Virus record (IMG/VR): IMGVR_UViG_3300025087_000048
Coordinates: 1-64,000 of that record
DNA length: 64,000 nucleotides
Origin: a virus
Direction: 5' to 3' (one strand)
Within the stretch, counting starts at the first letter, position 1; the number at the start of each line of letters is the position of its first letter. The notes beneath the pieces are model-generated. The model worked only from the letters and a program-made list of their open reading frames with translations. It was not told where the DNA came from and searched no databases. The position numbers and the translations under genes are program-made. Positions 25,340 through 34,433 of this stretch are shown here, one piece after another.

Positions 25340-26013
25340 TACGGACCTGCCCCCACCTCACCCTTGGTAAACGTCGTGGCATTATCCGACACAGTTGCTT
25401 TCTGATCCACAGTCAAGGCATCATCGCCAAATAAACTGTACTGCGTCGCGGTCTGCGTGCTCGTGTTGCGCCACGCCTTGTAGAGATAGGCAAGCATCTT
25501 GCGGAGCGTCTGCGTAGCCGCCGGAGCTTCCTGACCCACTTCAGCATAGGTGTCCACGTTCAGCGCATCCACTACTTCGCTTTGCACTTCCGCGTCCCAG
25601 CTTGCATTCCACGGGATAGCCGTCAATCCGGCGCCGAGCGCACCGATCACGGCGGTGTCCACGAGGATCGCCTGCACCACTTCGTACAGCGTCGAGGCCG
25701 CCGCCCGCACAACGAATGAGCCCACGAATCCCGCCGGGTTGACGCTGCTGATCGTGAGCGTGCAGAAGACCGCGTACTCGCCCTCGGCGTAGCCCGTCGT
25801 GTCGATGGCGATCTCATGGAGGCCGTCCGAGTAGTTCGCATGCGTGAGGAGCGTGGGCGTCCCGCTCGCGGTGGGTGCGGCACCCGATGCGGCACCCGCC
25901 AGTCGCACGTCGTAGAGGGGCGTGGCGCCGTCTCCCGCACTCCCAGCCGTCGTGTTCGCGGCGAACCAGAAGTAGACCGTCCCTCCGACCGCGACTTCCT
26001 TGGGGGCGCTCAT
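25339..26013 (-). CDS. GC-rich tail/fibre-type structural protein
   Basis: Two hundred and twenty-four residues, GAGGAGCC site before ATG. The first 105 residues are an Ig/jelly-roll-like beta domain (GGTVYFWFAANTTAGSAG; YAVFCTLTISSVNP). Residues 130-175 hold WDAEVQSEVVDALNVDTYAE, a phrase found in tail proteins of several GC-rich phages. The end is a short helical Thr/Asp-rich tail. Likely a fibre or baseplate component. Part of the GC-rich island. Confidence 0.65.
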   Translation of the reverse strand: MSAPKEVAVGGTVYFWFAANTTAGSAGDGATPLYDVRLAGAASGAAPTASGTPTLLTHANYSDGLHEIAIDTTGYAEGEYAVFCTLTISSVNPAGFVGSFVVRAAASTLYEVVQAILVDTAVIGALGAGLTAIPWNASWDAEVQSEVVDALNVDTYAEVGQEAPAATQTLRKMLAYLYKAWRNTSTQTATQYSLFGDDALTVDQKATVSDNATTFTKGEVGAGP

Positions 26014-27443
26014 AGGGTGGCTCCTCGGAACTCAGGCCGAGCACTCGACAACTCATTGCTGTAGGCGCCGCCGGGGACAAGAGATTGTCGAGGACTTGAA
26101 TTCGCACCACTGATACTCAATTTCGGGCAGGCATACACGGTGTACGACGCCTTCGCCAGCCCCACTCGGCACCGGTAGTACCCCTTCTCCTGCGGCGTCT
26201 GCGTCGTCACGAGCTTCTGCCTATTCGGATTGGTCAAGCCGGTCGTCGTCCACGTCTCGGTGCTCGCCGCCTGATCCGCTGGCGTGGCGAGGATGTCCGC
26301 CGCCCTGTCATTGGCAAAGAGGCTCAGCGGGAAGCCGCTCGTCCCGAGGTACTCGGTTTCCAACCACACCTCGTCGTCCTGGAGATTCGTCACGCTGTCG
26401 TGGAGGATCTCGCAGGTCACGGTCTGGCTACTCCCAACCGCCTCGTTCCAGATCACCATCTCCGGGCCACACAGCGGCGCGTAGAACTTGCTGTTGGCGC
26501 TGCTGACGTGCTTGTGGCTGAGGCCGGTAGTTCCGTCGGATGCTCCACTAGTGCGGATCAGCGTGGTCTCAGAATAGGAGTCACCTTCGTACTGGTGGCG
26601 CTGCATCCGGTAATTCGTGTCGCCGGAGTCGCAGTTGTCCAGAAGGATTGAACCGCCTGGGCCGGGCACGGCTCCACTGACCAGCGAGACAGAGGCGCCA
26701 AGTTTACATTGCAAGAACGAGATGAGTGCGGTCATCTGCATAGCGGCGGGATTTACCAGATTCTTGCCAGACCCTGACGCACTTAAATCGACGCCCACGA
26801 CTCGAACAATTCCGCCGAGATCGCTACCGAAGAGCGACGTAGGAATTGACCCCGTGCCATCCAGGGACCCACCCCGCCAAGAGAAGCTGACGCGAGTGGC
26901 CGAAATCACCTGACCAACTGCGGCAAACTTGACTGTACAGTTAATCCAGTTAATCGTGTGAAGGGTGAGTGTCCCTGCCGCTGTGCCATAGAGAAGAAGC
27001 TTTGCCCCGCTTGCGGTTGTGGCGACCACGAACTTGCAGGAGTCGTATGTCTGTACCTCGTTCGCGGCACTATTCCCGGTCAAGACGAGATCGGTGGTGT
27101 TTATAGTGCCCTCTGTGAACGTGATCCCGTAGCAAATCAGAGAGCCCTTGATGGTCATGCTGAAAGCACCCGTCACCGTCACCGTCGCCGTCGTCGCCAG
27201 CGCGGTTGGGGGCTCCGCTGCGTCGTTGCCACAAAGGATTTCGACGGGTGCTGCCGCCGTCCCTGCGGAGGTCAACGTCATTGCTGACGCTTGCGTTTCT
27301 GCGTGGGCCTGGCTGACCCAGATCCGCTCCCCTGCGGCCGCGACCGCAAGCGCGCCAGCGAGTGTCGCTTTCGCAAGTGCCCATGTCAAACCAGAATCGG
27401 CGTCGCTTCCATCCGTTGATCGGACGTAGTATGGGCCGGCCAT
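26010..27443 (-). CDS. beta-helix-type tail spike candidate
   Basis: Four hundred and seventy-seven residues. YYVRSTDGSDADSGLTWALA at the start is the usual opening of right-handed beta-helix (pectate-lyase-like) proteins. Many short beta segments with Asn/Cys turns follow (ICYGITFTEGTINTTDL; INWINCTVKFAAVG). These proteins often bind or degrade surface polysaccharides as tail spikes. No catalytic residues can be assigned. It overlaps the next gene by ATGA and lies in the GC-rich island. Confidence 0.7.
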   Translation of the reverse strand: MAGPYYVRSTDGSDADSGLTWALAKATLAGALAVAAAGERIWVSQAHAETQASAMTLTSAGTAAAPVEILCGNDAAEPPTALATTATVTVTGAFSMTIKGSLICYGITFTEGTINTTDLVLTGNSAANEVQTYDSCKFVVATTASGAKLLLYGTAAGTLTLHTINWINCTVKFAAVGQVISATRVSFSWRGGSLDGTGSIPTSLFGSDLGGIVRVVGVDLSASGSGKNLVNPAAMQMTALISFLQCKLGASVSLVSGAVPGPGGSILLDNCDSGDTNYRMQRHQYEGDSYSETTLIRTSGASDGTTGLSHKHVSSANSKFYAPLCGPEMVIWNEAVGSSQTVTCEILHDSVTNLQDDEVWLETEYLGTSGFPLSLFANDRAADILATPADQAASTETWTTTGLTNPNRQKLVTTQTPQEKGYYRCRVGLAKASYTVYACPKLSISGANSSPRQSLVPGGAYSNELSSARPEFRGATL

Positions 27444-27444
27444 G

Positions 27445-27678
27445 CTACTCGCCCACCGTCGCGCGGATGCGGTTCACGGTCGTCATCATATCGTCCAGCC
27501 GAGCGCGGAGCGCCGCCGTCTGGGCATCCGTCAAGCCGAAGAGGGCCTTGAGTTGCGCGTCCGTCAGCACCGCGAAGAAGCGAGCGATCTGGAGGGCCTC
27601 CAAGCGGGAGGCGTCCCGGAACCGCTCTCGGAGGCGCTGGGCCAGTTGCCCACGCGTCGAGTGGTTAAAGGTCGGCAC
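27445..27678 (-). CDS. small helical tail-module protein
   Basis: Start uncertain: GTG at 27678 gives 77 residues (PTFNHSTRGQLAQRLRERFR), and TTG at 27684 is possible; a longer frame to 27765 would overlap the upstream gene heavily. The C-terminal half is a helical pair (ALFGLTDAQTAALRARLDDM). Small proteins with this LTDAQ-style helix are common beside phage tail fibres. Role unknown. Confidence 0.6.
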   Translation of the reverse strand: MPTFNHSTRGQLAQRLRERFRDASRLEALQIARFFAVLTDAQLKALFGLTDAQTAALRARLDDMMTTVNRIRATVGE

Positions 27679-28006
27679 GGTCAACTGGTCCCTGCCCCGC
27701 GAGTCGCCGAGCCTTGCGCTCGTGATATGCCTCGTAGGCGGTGCCGACGAGCCCCGCGAGTCCAAGCTGAACGGCGCTACAGTGGGTCTCGCACAGCTCC
27801 CGCTCTGACTCTGTCATCGTGGCGATTCCCCATTTCGCGTCCGCGTCACGGAGTTTGGCTTGCCATGCGTTCGGAGACGCCGTACAGCCGCGGCGATGCC
27901 ACCGCCCGTCCACGCGGAGTTCGCCGAAGCTGACGAGCGCGCTCGACAGGCGCAGCATGCGGCTGAACACGGCGTCGTACTCATCCCAGGTCGGTTGTAT
28001 TGTCAT
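27665..28006 (-). CDS. hypothetical protein, 113 aa
   Basis: ATG overlaps the preceding stop (ATGA). It contains a WHRRGCTASPNAWQAKLRDA segment and a C-terminal helix with ETHC. No known domain. It belongs to a set of four short, overlapping, GC-rich genes (25.3-28.2 kb) that look co-inherited. Confidence 0.6.
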   Translation of the reverse strand: MTIQPTWDEYDAVFSRMLRLSSALVSFGELRVDGRWHRRGCTASPNAWQAKLRDADAKWGIATMTESERELCETHCSAVQLGLAGLVGTAYEAYHERKARRLAGQGPVDRADL

Positions 28007-28230
28007 AGCTCTGCTCCCAAGACTTCGGCTTCGTTCGCGGCAATCTCCGCTTCGGTTAGCTGCGCCTCGATTCGGGCGGCAGAGGCCGCGAGATCCACCA
28101 CCTGCCCCGCCTCAGCCATGTAGACGATCTCGTGGACCACGCCCATTTGGTCGATGTGCTGCTCGCGGACCCAGCGGCGCCCGTCGATCTGGCGGGAATC
28201 CTCGGCGATGCGGGAGGAGACGATTGCCAT
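28003..28230 (-). CDS. small tail-module protein, 75 aa
   Basis: Starts MAIVSSRIAEDSRQIDGRRW, then REQHIDQMG, a pattern of small proteins seen next to tail genes in many phages. It ends with an acidic Ala-rich helix. GC-rich. The 121 bases upstream (28231-28351) hold only two tiny frames of 27 and 12 codons with overlapping stops and starts, which I cannot confirm as genes. Confidence 0.6.
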   Translation of the reverse strand: MAIVSSRIAEDSRQIDGRRWVREQHIDQMGVVHEIVYMAEAGQVVDLAASAARIEAQLTEAEIAANEAEVLGAEL

Positions 28231-28351
28231 CTACGTCCCCGCCAAAGCGCCGAGCCCGACGCGCGGCATCAGCGCACCGTCGCCAGGAGGAGGGAGACGT
28301 CCACGTTCGACACGCCCGCGCTGGCCAAGAGACCGCGTGGGGAAGGGCACA

Positions 28352-28969
28352 TCAGAGCGCGCCCACCCGGCGACGCATCTCCGCAATTTCAGCCGCCAGT
28401 ACATCTCTTGTACTTGTTAATACGGACAATTCCTTCTTAAATGTATCAAACTTTATCTTATGCTCATCAGCAAGTACCCGCACTTTATCCACCGCTTCCT
28501 TCTCTTTATTTTCCAATATAATAATCGCCTGAGTCACACGCTCACGCACCACAGCAATATCACCCTCAGCTTGACGCTGTTCATCCGCAAGTTTCTGCCC
28601 AAACTTCGCAATCTCCGCCGACACTTCCAACTGTTTTGTATTGACCTCTAACGCAAGTGCGTTTTTCTGAGCGATAACATCTTGAGCATACTGCAACACA
28701 TCTCTATCCAAATCACCTCTTCTCTGTGTATATTCTGCCTCTAAATTACTCATTCGTGCTTCGTGATCGCGTAACAACTTATCCACACGAGCTTGTATCG
28801 TAGGAATTTCAGCAAGTAGCAATTTCTTTTGTCTATCTGCTTCATTCGCCGCCTGCTGTTTTTCAGCAAAAGATAGCAGTAACGCATCCAATCGCTCAAA
28901 TGCCCGAAAATGATTGCGCATCTGCTGAGCTGCATCCAACGCCTCATTCAATGACATCTCATCAGCCAT
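28352..28969 (-). CDS. coiled-coil protein, 205 aa
   Basis: GGGGGAGTG binding site. Nearly the entire protein is a charged heptad-type coiled coil (ARVDKLLRDHEARMSNLEAE; IAKFGQKLADEQRQAEGDI). No membrane segment. It could be a tail-fibre trimer stalk, a scaffold or a linker. The last roughly 15 codons lie in the GC-rich island, so the composition border falls inside the 3' end of this gene. Confidence 0.7.
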   Translation of the reverse strand: MADEMSLNEALDAAQQMRNHFRAFERLDALLLSFAEKQQAANEADRQKKLLLAEIPTIQARVDKLLRDHEARMSNLEAEYTQRRGDLDRDVLQYAQDVIAQKNALALEVNTKQLEVSAEIAKFGQKLADEQRQAEGDIAVVRERVTQAIIILENKEKEAVDKVRVLADEHKIKFDTFKKELSVLTSTRDVLAAEIAEMRRRVGAL

Positions 28970-28980
28970 GACACTCCCCC

Positions 28981-29364
28981 TTACGCATTCGCCACTGAAA
29001 TATCATACGCAGTCGGAGTTGATACAAGCATCTTCACCGTCAAGCTTGTCGTCCCGTCAGCTCCACTCGCCAATGGACGAACCACGTAGGTATTCTCCAG
29101 AACCTGTTCAATCTTTGCCACTGTAATTGTCAATGCGTTCCCTTGTGGATCAGCCAACGTCGCATACGTCGGGGCCGAGGAATCATTGCTCCCCTGAACA
29201 GTCACTGTTGCCCCGCCAAATGTCCCGTACACTTGAATAGACTTATCAGCAAACATCGGACAGACAAACGGAGTCCCATCAAGATTTGCTGCAACCAGGG
29301 GGGTCCACGTCACAACCTTGACACCACCTATTAAGTTTTCAACCGTGTACCCTACGGTAGCCAT
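28981..29364 (-). CDS. decoration-like beta protein, 127 aa
   Basis: GGGGGGAG site. All-beta, Gly/Thr-rich sequence (GGATVTVQGSNDSSAPTYAT), like small Ig-type capsid decoration or head-surface proteins. It precedes a pair of duplicated small proteins that may also be surface components. Function inferred from fold style. Confidence 0.6.
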   Translation of the reverse strand: MATVGYTVENLIGGVKVVTWTPLVAANLDGTPFVCPMFADKSIQVYGTFGGATVTVQGSNDSSAPTYATLADPQGNALTITVAKIEQVLENTYVVRPLASGADGTTSLTVKMLVSTPTAYDISVANA

Positions 29365-29377
29365 ACCTGCTCCCCCC

Positions 29378-29716
29378 TCAATTCAAAAAAGCTTGGACGA
29401 AGACTCCATCGTCACTTCCAGTAGCCCCTTCAGCCGCAGTCGTCGCAAACATCGAACACCGATTCGTAAAATACAACCCAGGCTCGTTAAAATCAATAAA
29501 TTGAAACCCAGATGTCGCAGCAACCGGAATAACAAACATTGGACGTGTCGTCCCAATTGTCACAGAAGCGATCGGAGCATCAAACACTTGGATAAATGCT
29601 GCCGCACCAGTCGTATTCACAACAAGAATTTTAGCAATATGGCAAACCCCATTCGATACATTTGCCCCGTTATCGTCTAAGTTCCGCACATGAACTGACG
29701 TAATTCCCTGTGACAT
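29378..29716 (-). CDS. small beta virion protein, copy A of tandem pair
   Basis: One hundred and twelve residues, GAGGGT site. It aligns along its full length without gaps to the next gene upstream (both start MSQ and end VF-QAFLN). Shared blocks include NGVCHIAKIL versus NGICHIAKIL and the identical GFQFIDFNEPGLYFT. The copies differ at many positions, so the duplication is not recent. Likely a decoration, fibre or head protein present in two variants. Confidence 0.7.
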   Translation of the reverse strand: MSQGITSVHVRNLDDNGANVSNGVCHIAKILVVNTTGAAAFIQVFDAPIASVTIGTTRPMFVIPVAATSGFQFIDFNEPGLYFTNRCSMFATTAAEGATGSDDGVFVQAFLN

Positions 29717-29724
29717 AGCACCCT

Positions 29725-30063
29725 CTAATTCAAAAATGCTTGGAGAAAAACTCCAGCACCACTCCCCGTATTCCCCTCAGCGGTTGTTGTAGAGAACGCA
29801 GAAAAACGAGACGTAAAATACAAACCAGGTTCGTTAAAATCAATGAATTGGAAACCCGTCGTCGCTGCCAAGGCAATCACAAACAATGGGCGAGTTGTTC
29901 CGAGGGTGACACTCGTGGCAGGCGAATCAAACACCTGAATAAATGCAGCAGCAGCTGACGTGTTCAACGCCAGAATCTTCGCAATGTGGCAGATACCGTT
30001 TGAGATATTCTGCCCCGTATCATTCAAATTCCGAGCATGCGTACTAGAAATAGCTTGGGACAT
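29725..30063 (-). CDS. small beta virion protein, copy B of tandem pair
   Basis: Same length as copy A and collinear with it; GAGGGGGGAG site. Main differences are in the first 20 residues and at about residues 85-100, the positions expected to be exposed. The pair sits directly after the sugar cassette in transcription order, making it a possible target of glycosylation, which is speculation based on position. Confidence 0.7.
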   Translation of the reverse strand: MSQAISSTHARNLNDTGQNISNGICHIAKILALNTSAAAAFIQVFDSPATSVTLGTTRPLFVIALAATTGFQFIDFNEPGLYFTSRFSAFSTTTAEGNTGSGAGVFLQAFLN

Positions 30064-30085
30064 ACGACTCCCCCCTCACACTAAT

Positions 30086-31075
30086 CTACTGAGATTTGCC
30101 CGCAGAGTCAATAGATCCACCCCCAACTTGTTGCTCAATCCACTGATATGTTGGCACAAGTCCATCATACAACTTCGTACTCGGTTCCCAACCAAGAAGT
30201 TTCTGAATTAACGTATTATCACTATTCCGCCCACGCACACCCTGCGGGCGAGCAAGATCATACTGCTTATATATCCGCTTGCCAGCAATTTTACATATCA
30301 TATCAATTAACTTATTCACCGAAACTACCTCAGTAGACCCAAGATTTAATGGTTGGTGTATATCAGACTGCATAATGCGATAAATCCCCTCTACACAGTC
30401 ATCAACATAACAATACGATCGCGCCTGTGCGCCATCTCCCCACACCTCAATGGTCCCCCCATCGGGGGCCATAGCGATCTTGCGGCACAGAGCCGCTGGG
30501 GCCTTCTCACGGCCTCCCTGGTAGGTTCCGAGCGTGCCATAAATGTTGTGAAAACGAGCAATACGAGTTGACAGCTTCTTATCTTCCCAATAATACTTAC
30601 ACAGTTCCTCTGCAAACAATTTCTCCCACCCATATGCTGGCTCAGGATTCGCCGGATATGCTTCCCATTCAGCCAACGGTTTTGCTCCAACCCACCCCTG
30701 CCGTTCAACTGGGTACACGCATGCGCTAGACGAATAAAAGAACCGTCGTACCCCGACATCAGCCGATGCCTCTAGCATATTCGAATCAATCAACACGTTA
30801 TTGCGAGCAACATCCGCATGCACTGACGTAATATACCCGATCCCGCCCATGTCAGCTGCAAGATGGTACACTTCGTCAATATCTCGTACAGCCTCATCGC
30901 AAGCCGACACCTGACGCAAATCCAATGTCAAGAACTCATGAGCAGCTGATAGCTCATACTCAGGCAACTTCACATCAACACCACGCACATGATATCCACC
31001 ACGAACAAGATATTTCACAAGGTGATGCCCTAGGAATCCGCCCGCACCTGTCACTAACGCATTTATTTTGCTCAT
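30086..31075 (-). CDS. GDP-mannose 3,5-epimerase-like SDR enzyme
   Basis: An extended short-chain dehydrogenase making an activated sugar, most like GDP-mannose 3,5-epimerase (GDP-mannose to GDP-L-galactose). Signs: NAD loop GAGGFLG (residues 10-16), the family phrase AADMGGIGYI, catalytic Ser at 115-117, YGWEK with Y148 and K152, RFHNIYG, GGREKAPAALCRK and VWGDGAQARSYCYVDD. The 329 residues are close to family length (a little shorter than plant enzymes). Cytoplasmic. Overlaps the dehydrogenase-like gene by ATGA. Substrate inferred from family. Confidence 0.8.
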   Translation of the reverse strand: MSKINALVTGAGGFLGHHLVKYLVRGGYHVRGVDVKLPEYELSAAHEFLTLDLRQVSACDEAVRDIDEVYHLAADMGGIGYITSVHADVARNNVLIDSNMLEASADVGVRRFFYSSSACVYPVERQGWVGAKPLAEWEAYPANPEPAYGWEKLFAEELCKYYWEDKKLSTRIARFHNIYGTLGTYQGGREKAPAALCRKIAMAPDGGTIEVWGDGAQARSYCYVDDCVEGIYRIMQSDIHQPLNLGSTEVVSVNKLIDMICKIAGKRIYKQYDLARPQGVRGRNSDNTLIQKLLGWEPSTKLYDGLVPTYQWIEQQVGGGSIDSAGKSQ

Positions 31076-32322
31076 CGCACAACCCCCCCAAGACGAAGCA
31101 CAGGCGCTGTTACTTCAAGCTTCGCCTCACCGTACATCAGATTGTCAAACTCCGGCCACGCCGTCGCAATAATAAACACGTCTGCCTTATCTAATACGTC
31201 AGAGAGCCCCAGCGGAGTCTCGCACGACACCCCTGACACAATGGAACCGCCCATCGGATCATACCCAAGCACGGGCCATCCGCGACCAATACATGCATCG
31301 ACGATTGCCATGCCCTGAGACAGTGTCGTGTCGGCAGCCCCTGGGTTATACACAAGACCAAGAACTCCAATTACAGGCTTTTTCCGCGCACTACTGAGTT
31401 TTATATGCGTCTCAATCCAACCCAGCGTCGAAGTAATCACTCGCTGTCTAGACAGTCCATGCCCCAGCTTTGCACTCACAGCCATCGGCGATGACCCCAG
31501 CGAGCACCACACATCAAGGTCACGAGGCAAGCAAGGTCCCGCTGGACTCCAACCAGGTTTCAAATATGCAGACCCAATACGCGCATCCCCACCTACAGCT
31601 TCAAGAACCTTCTCAGACGACGCTCCAACGGCACGACACATCTCAGCAATCTCGTTTGCCCAAGCAATACGTGATGACAACGACACATTGATTGCCAATT
31701 TTGCCACCGCAATACTCAGAGGATCACCCACAACTTCACGAACATTCACCTGATGAACACCCGACCAACCCCACAACTCTCTCAGAACCTCCAACCCCGC
31801 TGACGTATTCATCCCAAAAAGACCCACCGTCGGATACGCCAAATCCTCAATCACATGCCCAAGCCGAATTAACGGCGGGTTATACAGCACTTCAGGCCCA
31901 GTACACACTTTCGTCACCGTACGAGGATCGAGCGTAGACCCAACAATGACCCACCCGGACCACCCAGATATGTTGATCTGATCCAGAACCGATTTGACAT
32001 ACTCCGCTGAAAGCCCAGAACCACGTTTTGGAGTTGGAACAATGACGTATGCGTACGCTCGATCAGAAACAAGTCCTTTTGATATCCCTGGATGATACAA
32101 CGCCTCATCAAGCGTTCTTACGTATTTGATTGACCCGAGCCATTCAGCAACACCAGGTTCCCAAGGAAGCGGATTTTCCCCTTGAGATAGCCGTGACAAC
32201 AACTCTGAATCCACATCATACCCGATCACTTGATGCCCAAGACGAGCAAAATAGCAGGCAGTAGGAAGTCCGACACGCCCTAATCCGATCACAGCAACAT
32301 TCACGGTTCGCTGTCCGGCCAT
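31072..32322 (-). CDS. UDP-sugar/GDP-mannose dehydrogenase-like enzyme
   Basis: These enzymes oxidise nucleotide sugars to uronic acids with two NAD+. Residues 13-18 GLGRVG form the NAD site; AKLAINVSLSSRIAWANE holds the conserved Lys208 and Asn212; SPAGPCLPRD contains the catalytic Cys264; the C-terminal GVLGLVYNPGAADTTLS matches the third domain. Some usual residues are altered (Gly-Gly before Cys and Lys after it are replaced), so specificity may differ. ATG at 32322 has GGGAGAG at good spacing. A uronic acid or related sugar is the likely product. Confidence 0.75.
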   Translation of the reverse strand: MAGQRTVNVAVIGLGRVGLPTACYFARLGHQVIGYDVDSELLSRLSQGENPLPWEPGVAEWLGSIKYVRTLDEALYHPGISKGLVSDRAYAYVIVPTPKRGSGLSAEYVKSVLDQINISGWSGWVIVGSTLDPRTVTKVCTGPEVLYNPPLIRLGHVIEDLAYPTVGLFGMNTSAGLEVLRELWGWSGVHQVNVREVVGDPLSIAVAKLAINVSLSSRIAWANEIAEMCRAVGASSEKVLEAVGGDARIGSAYLKPGWSPAGPCLPRDLDVWCSLGSSPMAVSAKLGHGLSRQRVITSTLGWIETHIKLSSARKKPVIGVLGLVYNPGAADTTLSQGMAIVDACIGRGWPVLGYDPMGGSIVSGVSCETPLGLSDVLDKADVFIIATAWPEFDNLMYGEAKLEVTAPVLRLGGVVR

Positions 32323-33371
32323 ATTTCTCTCCCATTCCAATATGTAAAATTGTCAACATCGTTAATTGGAACTGACGCCGTCGTTCTCCATCCGGTCAAC
32401 AACTCTGATAACTCATCCATTGACCACGGATTCAATGCTCGAGGGGACCCACCCGCTTGCATCTCTGCCTTCCGACGTTCCACGTACGCCAATCCATCGG
32501 GCCAACTCCAACGTCCCTCCAACCGAATTGGCTTTGACGATCCAAAAGGCAGCGCAGGATCAATCATATGCGGATCGAGATAGCACACCGATACCTCAGG
32601 AGCCCACCATAATTCAACATGTGCCGCTAACAAACGATATTGTAAGTCAATATCCAGCGGACCCCGCCCCCGTTCCAACCGTTCATCTAACCCGTTGAGC
32701 TCCCACATCACATCACGACACACCGAATCATTCTTAATATGGAGCCACCCATCTCCAAGACCAGACCCACCCGTTCGCCTCAACTCTGTCATGCGAAGAT
32801 CCTGATGGCGTACTGGCAATCCCATCAAATGCGGCAGCCACGCAGATTGAAATCTCCCAGCCTTCATTGGGTACATCTCATCCAAAATCTCCCCGCGTGC
32901 CACCGGGCTCTCTTCCGTACATTCGAATCCTGCTTCCCACTTTCGCACCACCGCCTCAAAATCATACGGCTGCTTGAGAACAAGTTCAGGAATCGGGACA
33001 AACCGGTAGCTCCCCGCCACGTACCGCCGCTGCCCGTCCAACGCCTTCAGGTGCCCCTCAATCCATCCTGGCGGGGTATACATCCAATCAGCCAAGAAGA
33101 TCACCACACGCCCTCGAGCCAACGCAATTGCAGTATTCCAAGCTGACGCGAAAGACACCCATTTCCCATTCCGCCGATGTTCAGGAACATGAAGCAACGG
33201 CACATCATAACCCCACGCCATCTCCTGTACTTCTTTATGTCTCTTCTCGTACCGACGGTCAACCAAAATAACTTCAAAATCTTTGAACGTCTGATCTCTC
33301 ATCCCAGCCAAAAGAACATCAATTCCGCCCGGCCTGAACACAGTAGACAATACGGACACTTCAGGCGTCAT
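32301..33371 (-). CDS. family 2-type glycosyltransferase
   Basis: About 356 residues from the ATG at 33371, which overlaps the HNH stop (ATGA). N-terminal GT-A features: VSVLSTVFRPGGIDVLLAGM, DFEVILVD, and ASAWNTAIALARGRVVIFLADW, the last containing the DxD-like acidic pair region. It would transfer a sugar from a nucleotide donor, probably to a glycan or protein. Similar in N-terminal layout to the gene at 37257-38273, so the two may be paralogues. Confidence 0.75.
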   Translation of the reverse strand: MTPEVSVLSTVFRPGGIDVLLAGMRDQTFKDFEVILVDRRYEKRHKEVQEMAWGYDVPLLHVPEHRRNGKWVSFASAWNTAIALARGRVVIFLADWMYTPPGWIEGHLKALDGQRRYVAGSYRFVPIPELVLKQPYDFEAVVRKWEAGFECTEESPVARGEILDEMYPMKAGRFQSAWLPHLMGLPVRHQDLRMTELRRTGGSGLGDGWLHIKNDSVCRDVMWELNGLDERLERGRGPLDIDLQYRLLAAHVELWWAPEVSVCYLDPHMIDPALPFGSSKPIRLEGRWSWPDGLAYVERRKAEMQAGGSPRALNPWSMDELSELLTGWRTTASVPINDVDNFTYWNGREIWPDSEP

Positions 33372-33877
33372 ACAGACACCAAATACGACCAAGATCGTCC
33401 CCTACGAACGTCACGAATAGCAGAATCAGACACTCCAAAACGACGACCTAACACTGGTGCAGACTCATTACTCATTCTTATTTCCAAAACACGCGCTTCT
33501 GTCAATTTAGTCCAACCCAACCGCTCACCTCTTCGCCACGAATGGTCAATTAACCCCAAAGCATTTGCATGTTTCATATTTTCGGAGCGAGTAACATACT
33601 CCAAGTTAGAAACAAAATTGTTAGTTTTAACCCCATCTAAATGGTTAACCTCATACCCATCCGGCCTTGGTCCAATAAACGCTTCTGCAACAACTCGATG
33701 AACAAGCATCAAATTTGTCACTCCTGGACGTCTAAGGCGAATACATAAGTACCCACCTGGGTGTTTCCACACTCTCATCATATGTACACGCCCTTTAATT
33801 CTGAACACATCCCCCAAATTAGATACCAAATATTGCTGCTCGTAACCAACAACAGGACGCCAATCAAGTTCAAGCAT
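33368..33877 (-). CDS. NUMOD4/HNH homing endonuclease
   Basis: One hundred and sixty-nine residues. N-terminal NUMOD4-like module (WRPVVGYEQQYLVSNLGDVF), then an HNH core with MLVHRVVAEAFIGP, EVNHLDGVKTNN and NLEYVTRSENMKH (His and Asn positions of HNH_3 enzymes). The C-terminal part (VLEIRMSNESAPVLGRRFGV) is a DNA-binding helix-turn-helix like NUMOD1. It is wedged between two genes of the sugar cassette, overlapping both by a few bases, so it inserted without breaking the operon. Confidence 0.9.
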   Translation of the reverse strand: MLELDWRPVVGYEQQYLVSNLGDVFRIKGRVHMMRVWKHPGGYLCIRLRRPGVTNLMLVHRVVAEAFIGPRPDGYEVNHLDGVKTNNFVSNLEYVTRSENMKHANALGLIDHSWRRGERLGWTKLTEARVLEIRMSNESAPVLGRRFGVSDSAIRDVRRGRSWSYLVSV

Positions 33878-34433
33878 GCCTAACCCCGGTCACATGCATT
33901 TCCCATTTATTATACCAACCGCCATGCACAATATTAGAAAAACCAGCAAATTCTAACTCAGTTTTAAACGAATCAAAATTATACAACCATTTATGATATC
34001 CAAATCCATTTTCATTATTAGGCCCATGAAACAAACATGAAAGCCACCCTTCAAACAATCCATCCTCTCGTAACCGTTCAAGAATAAAATCACCATCCCC
34101 TATCATCACAATAATTTGCCCACCAGTATCAAGAATACGATAACATTCACGAAGAATTTTTCGAGCTGCATCCCGTGATAAATGCTGTAAAGAATGAATT
34201 GCCTTTACACACTGTGCATGCCCATCATGAAACGGAAGATCTTCCTGTTCCAAATCGCACACAATATCCACATTTGGCCCAGCAGATATATCAACATTCG
34301 GATGATAGACATCCTCTGCCGGACCCCCACCAATCTCCACCCACCGAGAGATCCCACACTGCTCGCACAGAGGTCCATACCCCCCTGATGGCGGAGGAGG
34401 CCCATGGGACTGCCACCGCGTAATATCCACCAT
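33870..34433 (-). CDS. SAM-dependent methyltransferase
   Basis: One hundred and eighty-seven residues; ATG at 34433 overlaps the previous stop (TGATG). WVEIGGGPAE is the SAM-binding motif I, VDIVCDLEQEDLPFHDG motif II and post-motif region, and HSLQHLSRDAARKILRECY motif IV and following helix. A short CEQC precedes. Next to a radical SAM enzyme and glycosyltransferases, it may O- or N-methylate a sugar or a peptide, but the substrate is unknown. Confidence 0.75.
   Translation of the reverse strand: MVDITRWQSHGPPPPSGGYGPLCEQCGISRWVEIGGGPAEDVYHPNVDISAGPNVDIVCDLEQEDLPFHDGHAQCVKAIHSLQHLSRDAARKILRECYRILDTGGQIIVMIGDGDFILERLREDGLFEGWLSCLFHGPNNENGFGYHKWLYNFDSFKTELEFAGFSNIVHGGWYNKWEMHVTGVRHA

Noticed and set aside
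28231-28351. Two micro-ORFs (27 and 12 codons)
   Set aside because: They have TGATG and TAGATG junctions, but products are too short and unremarkable; left as unassigned gap sequence.
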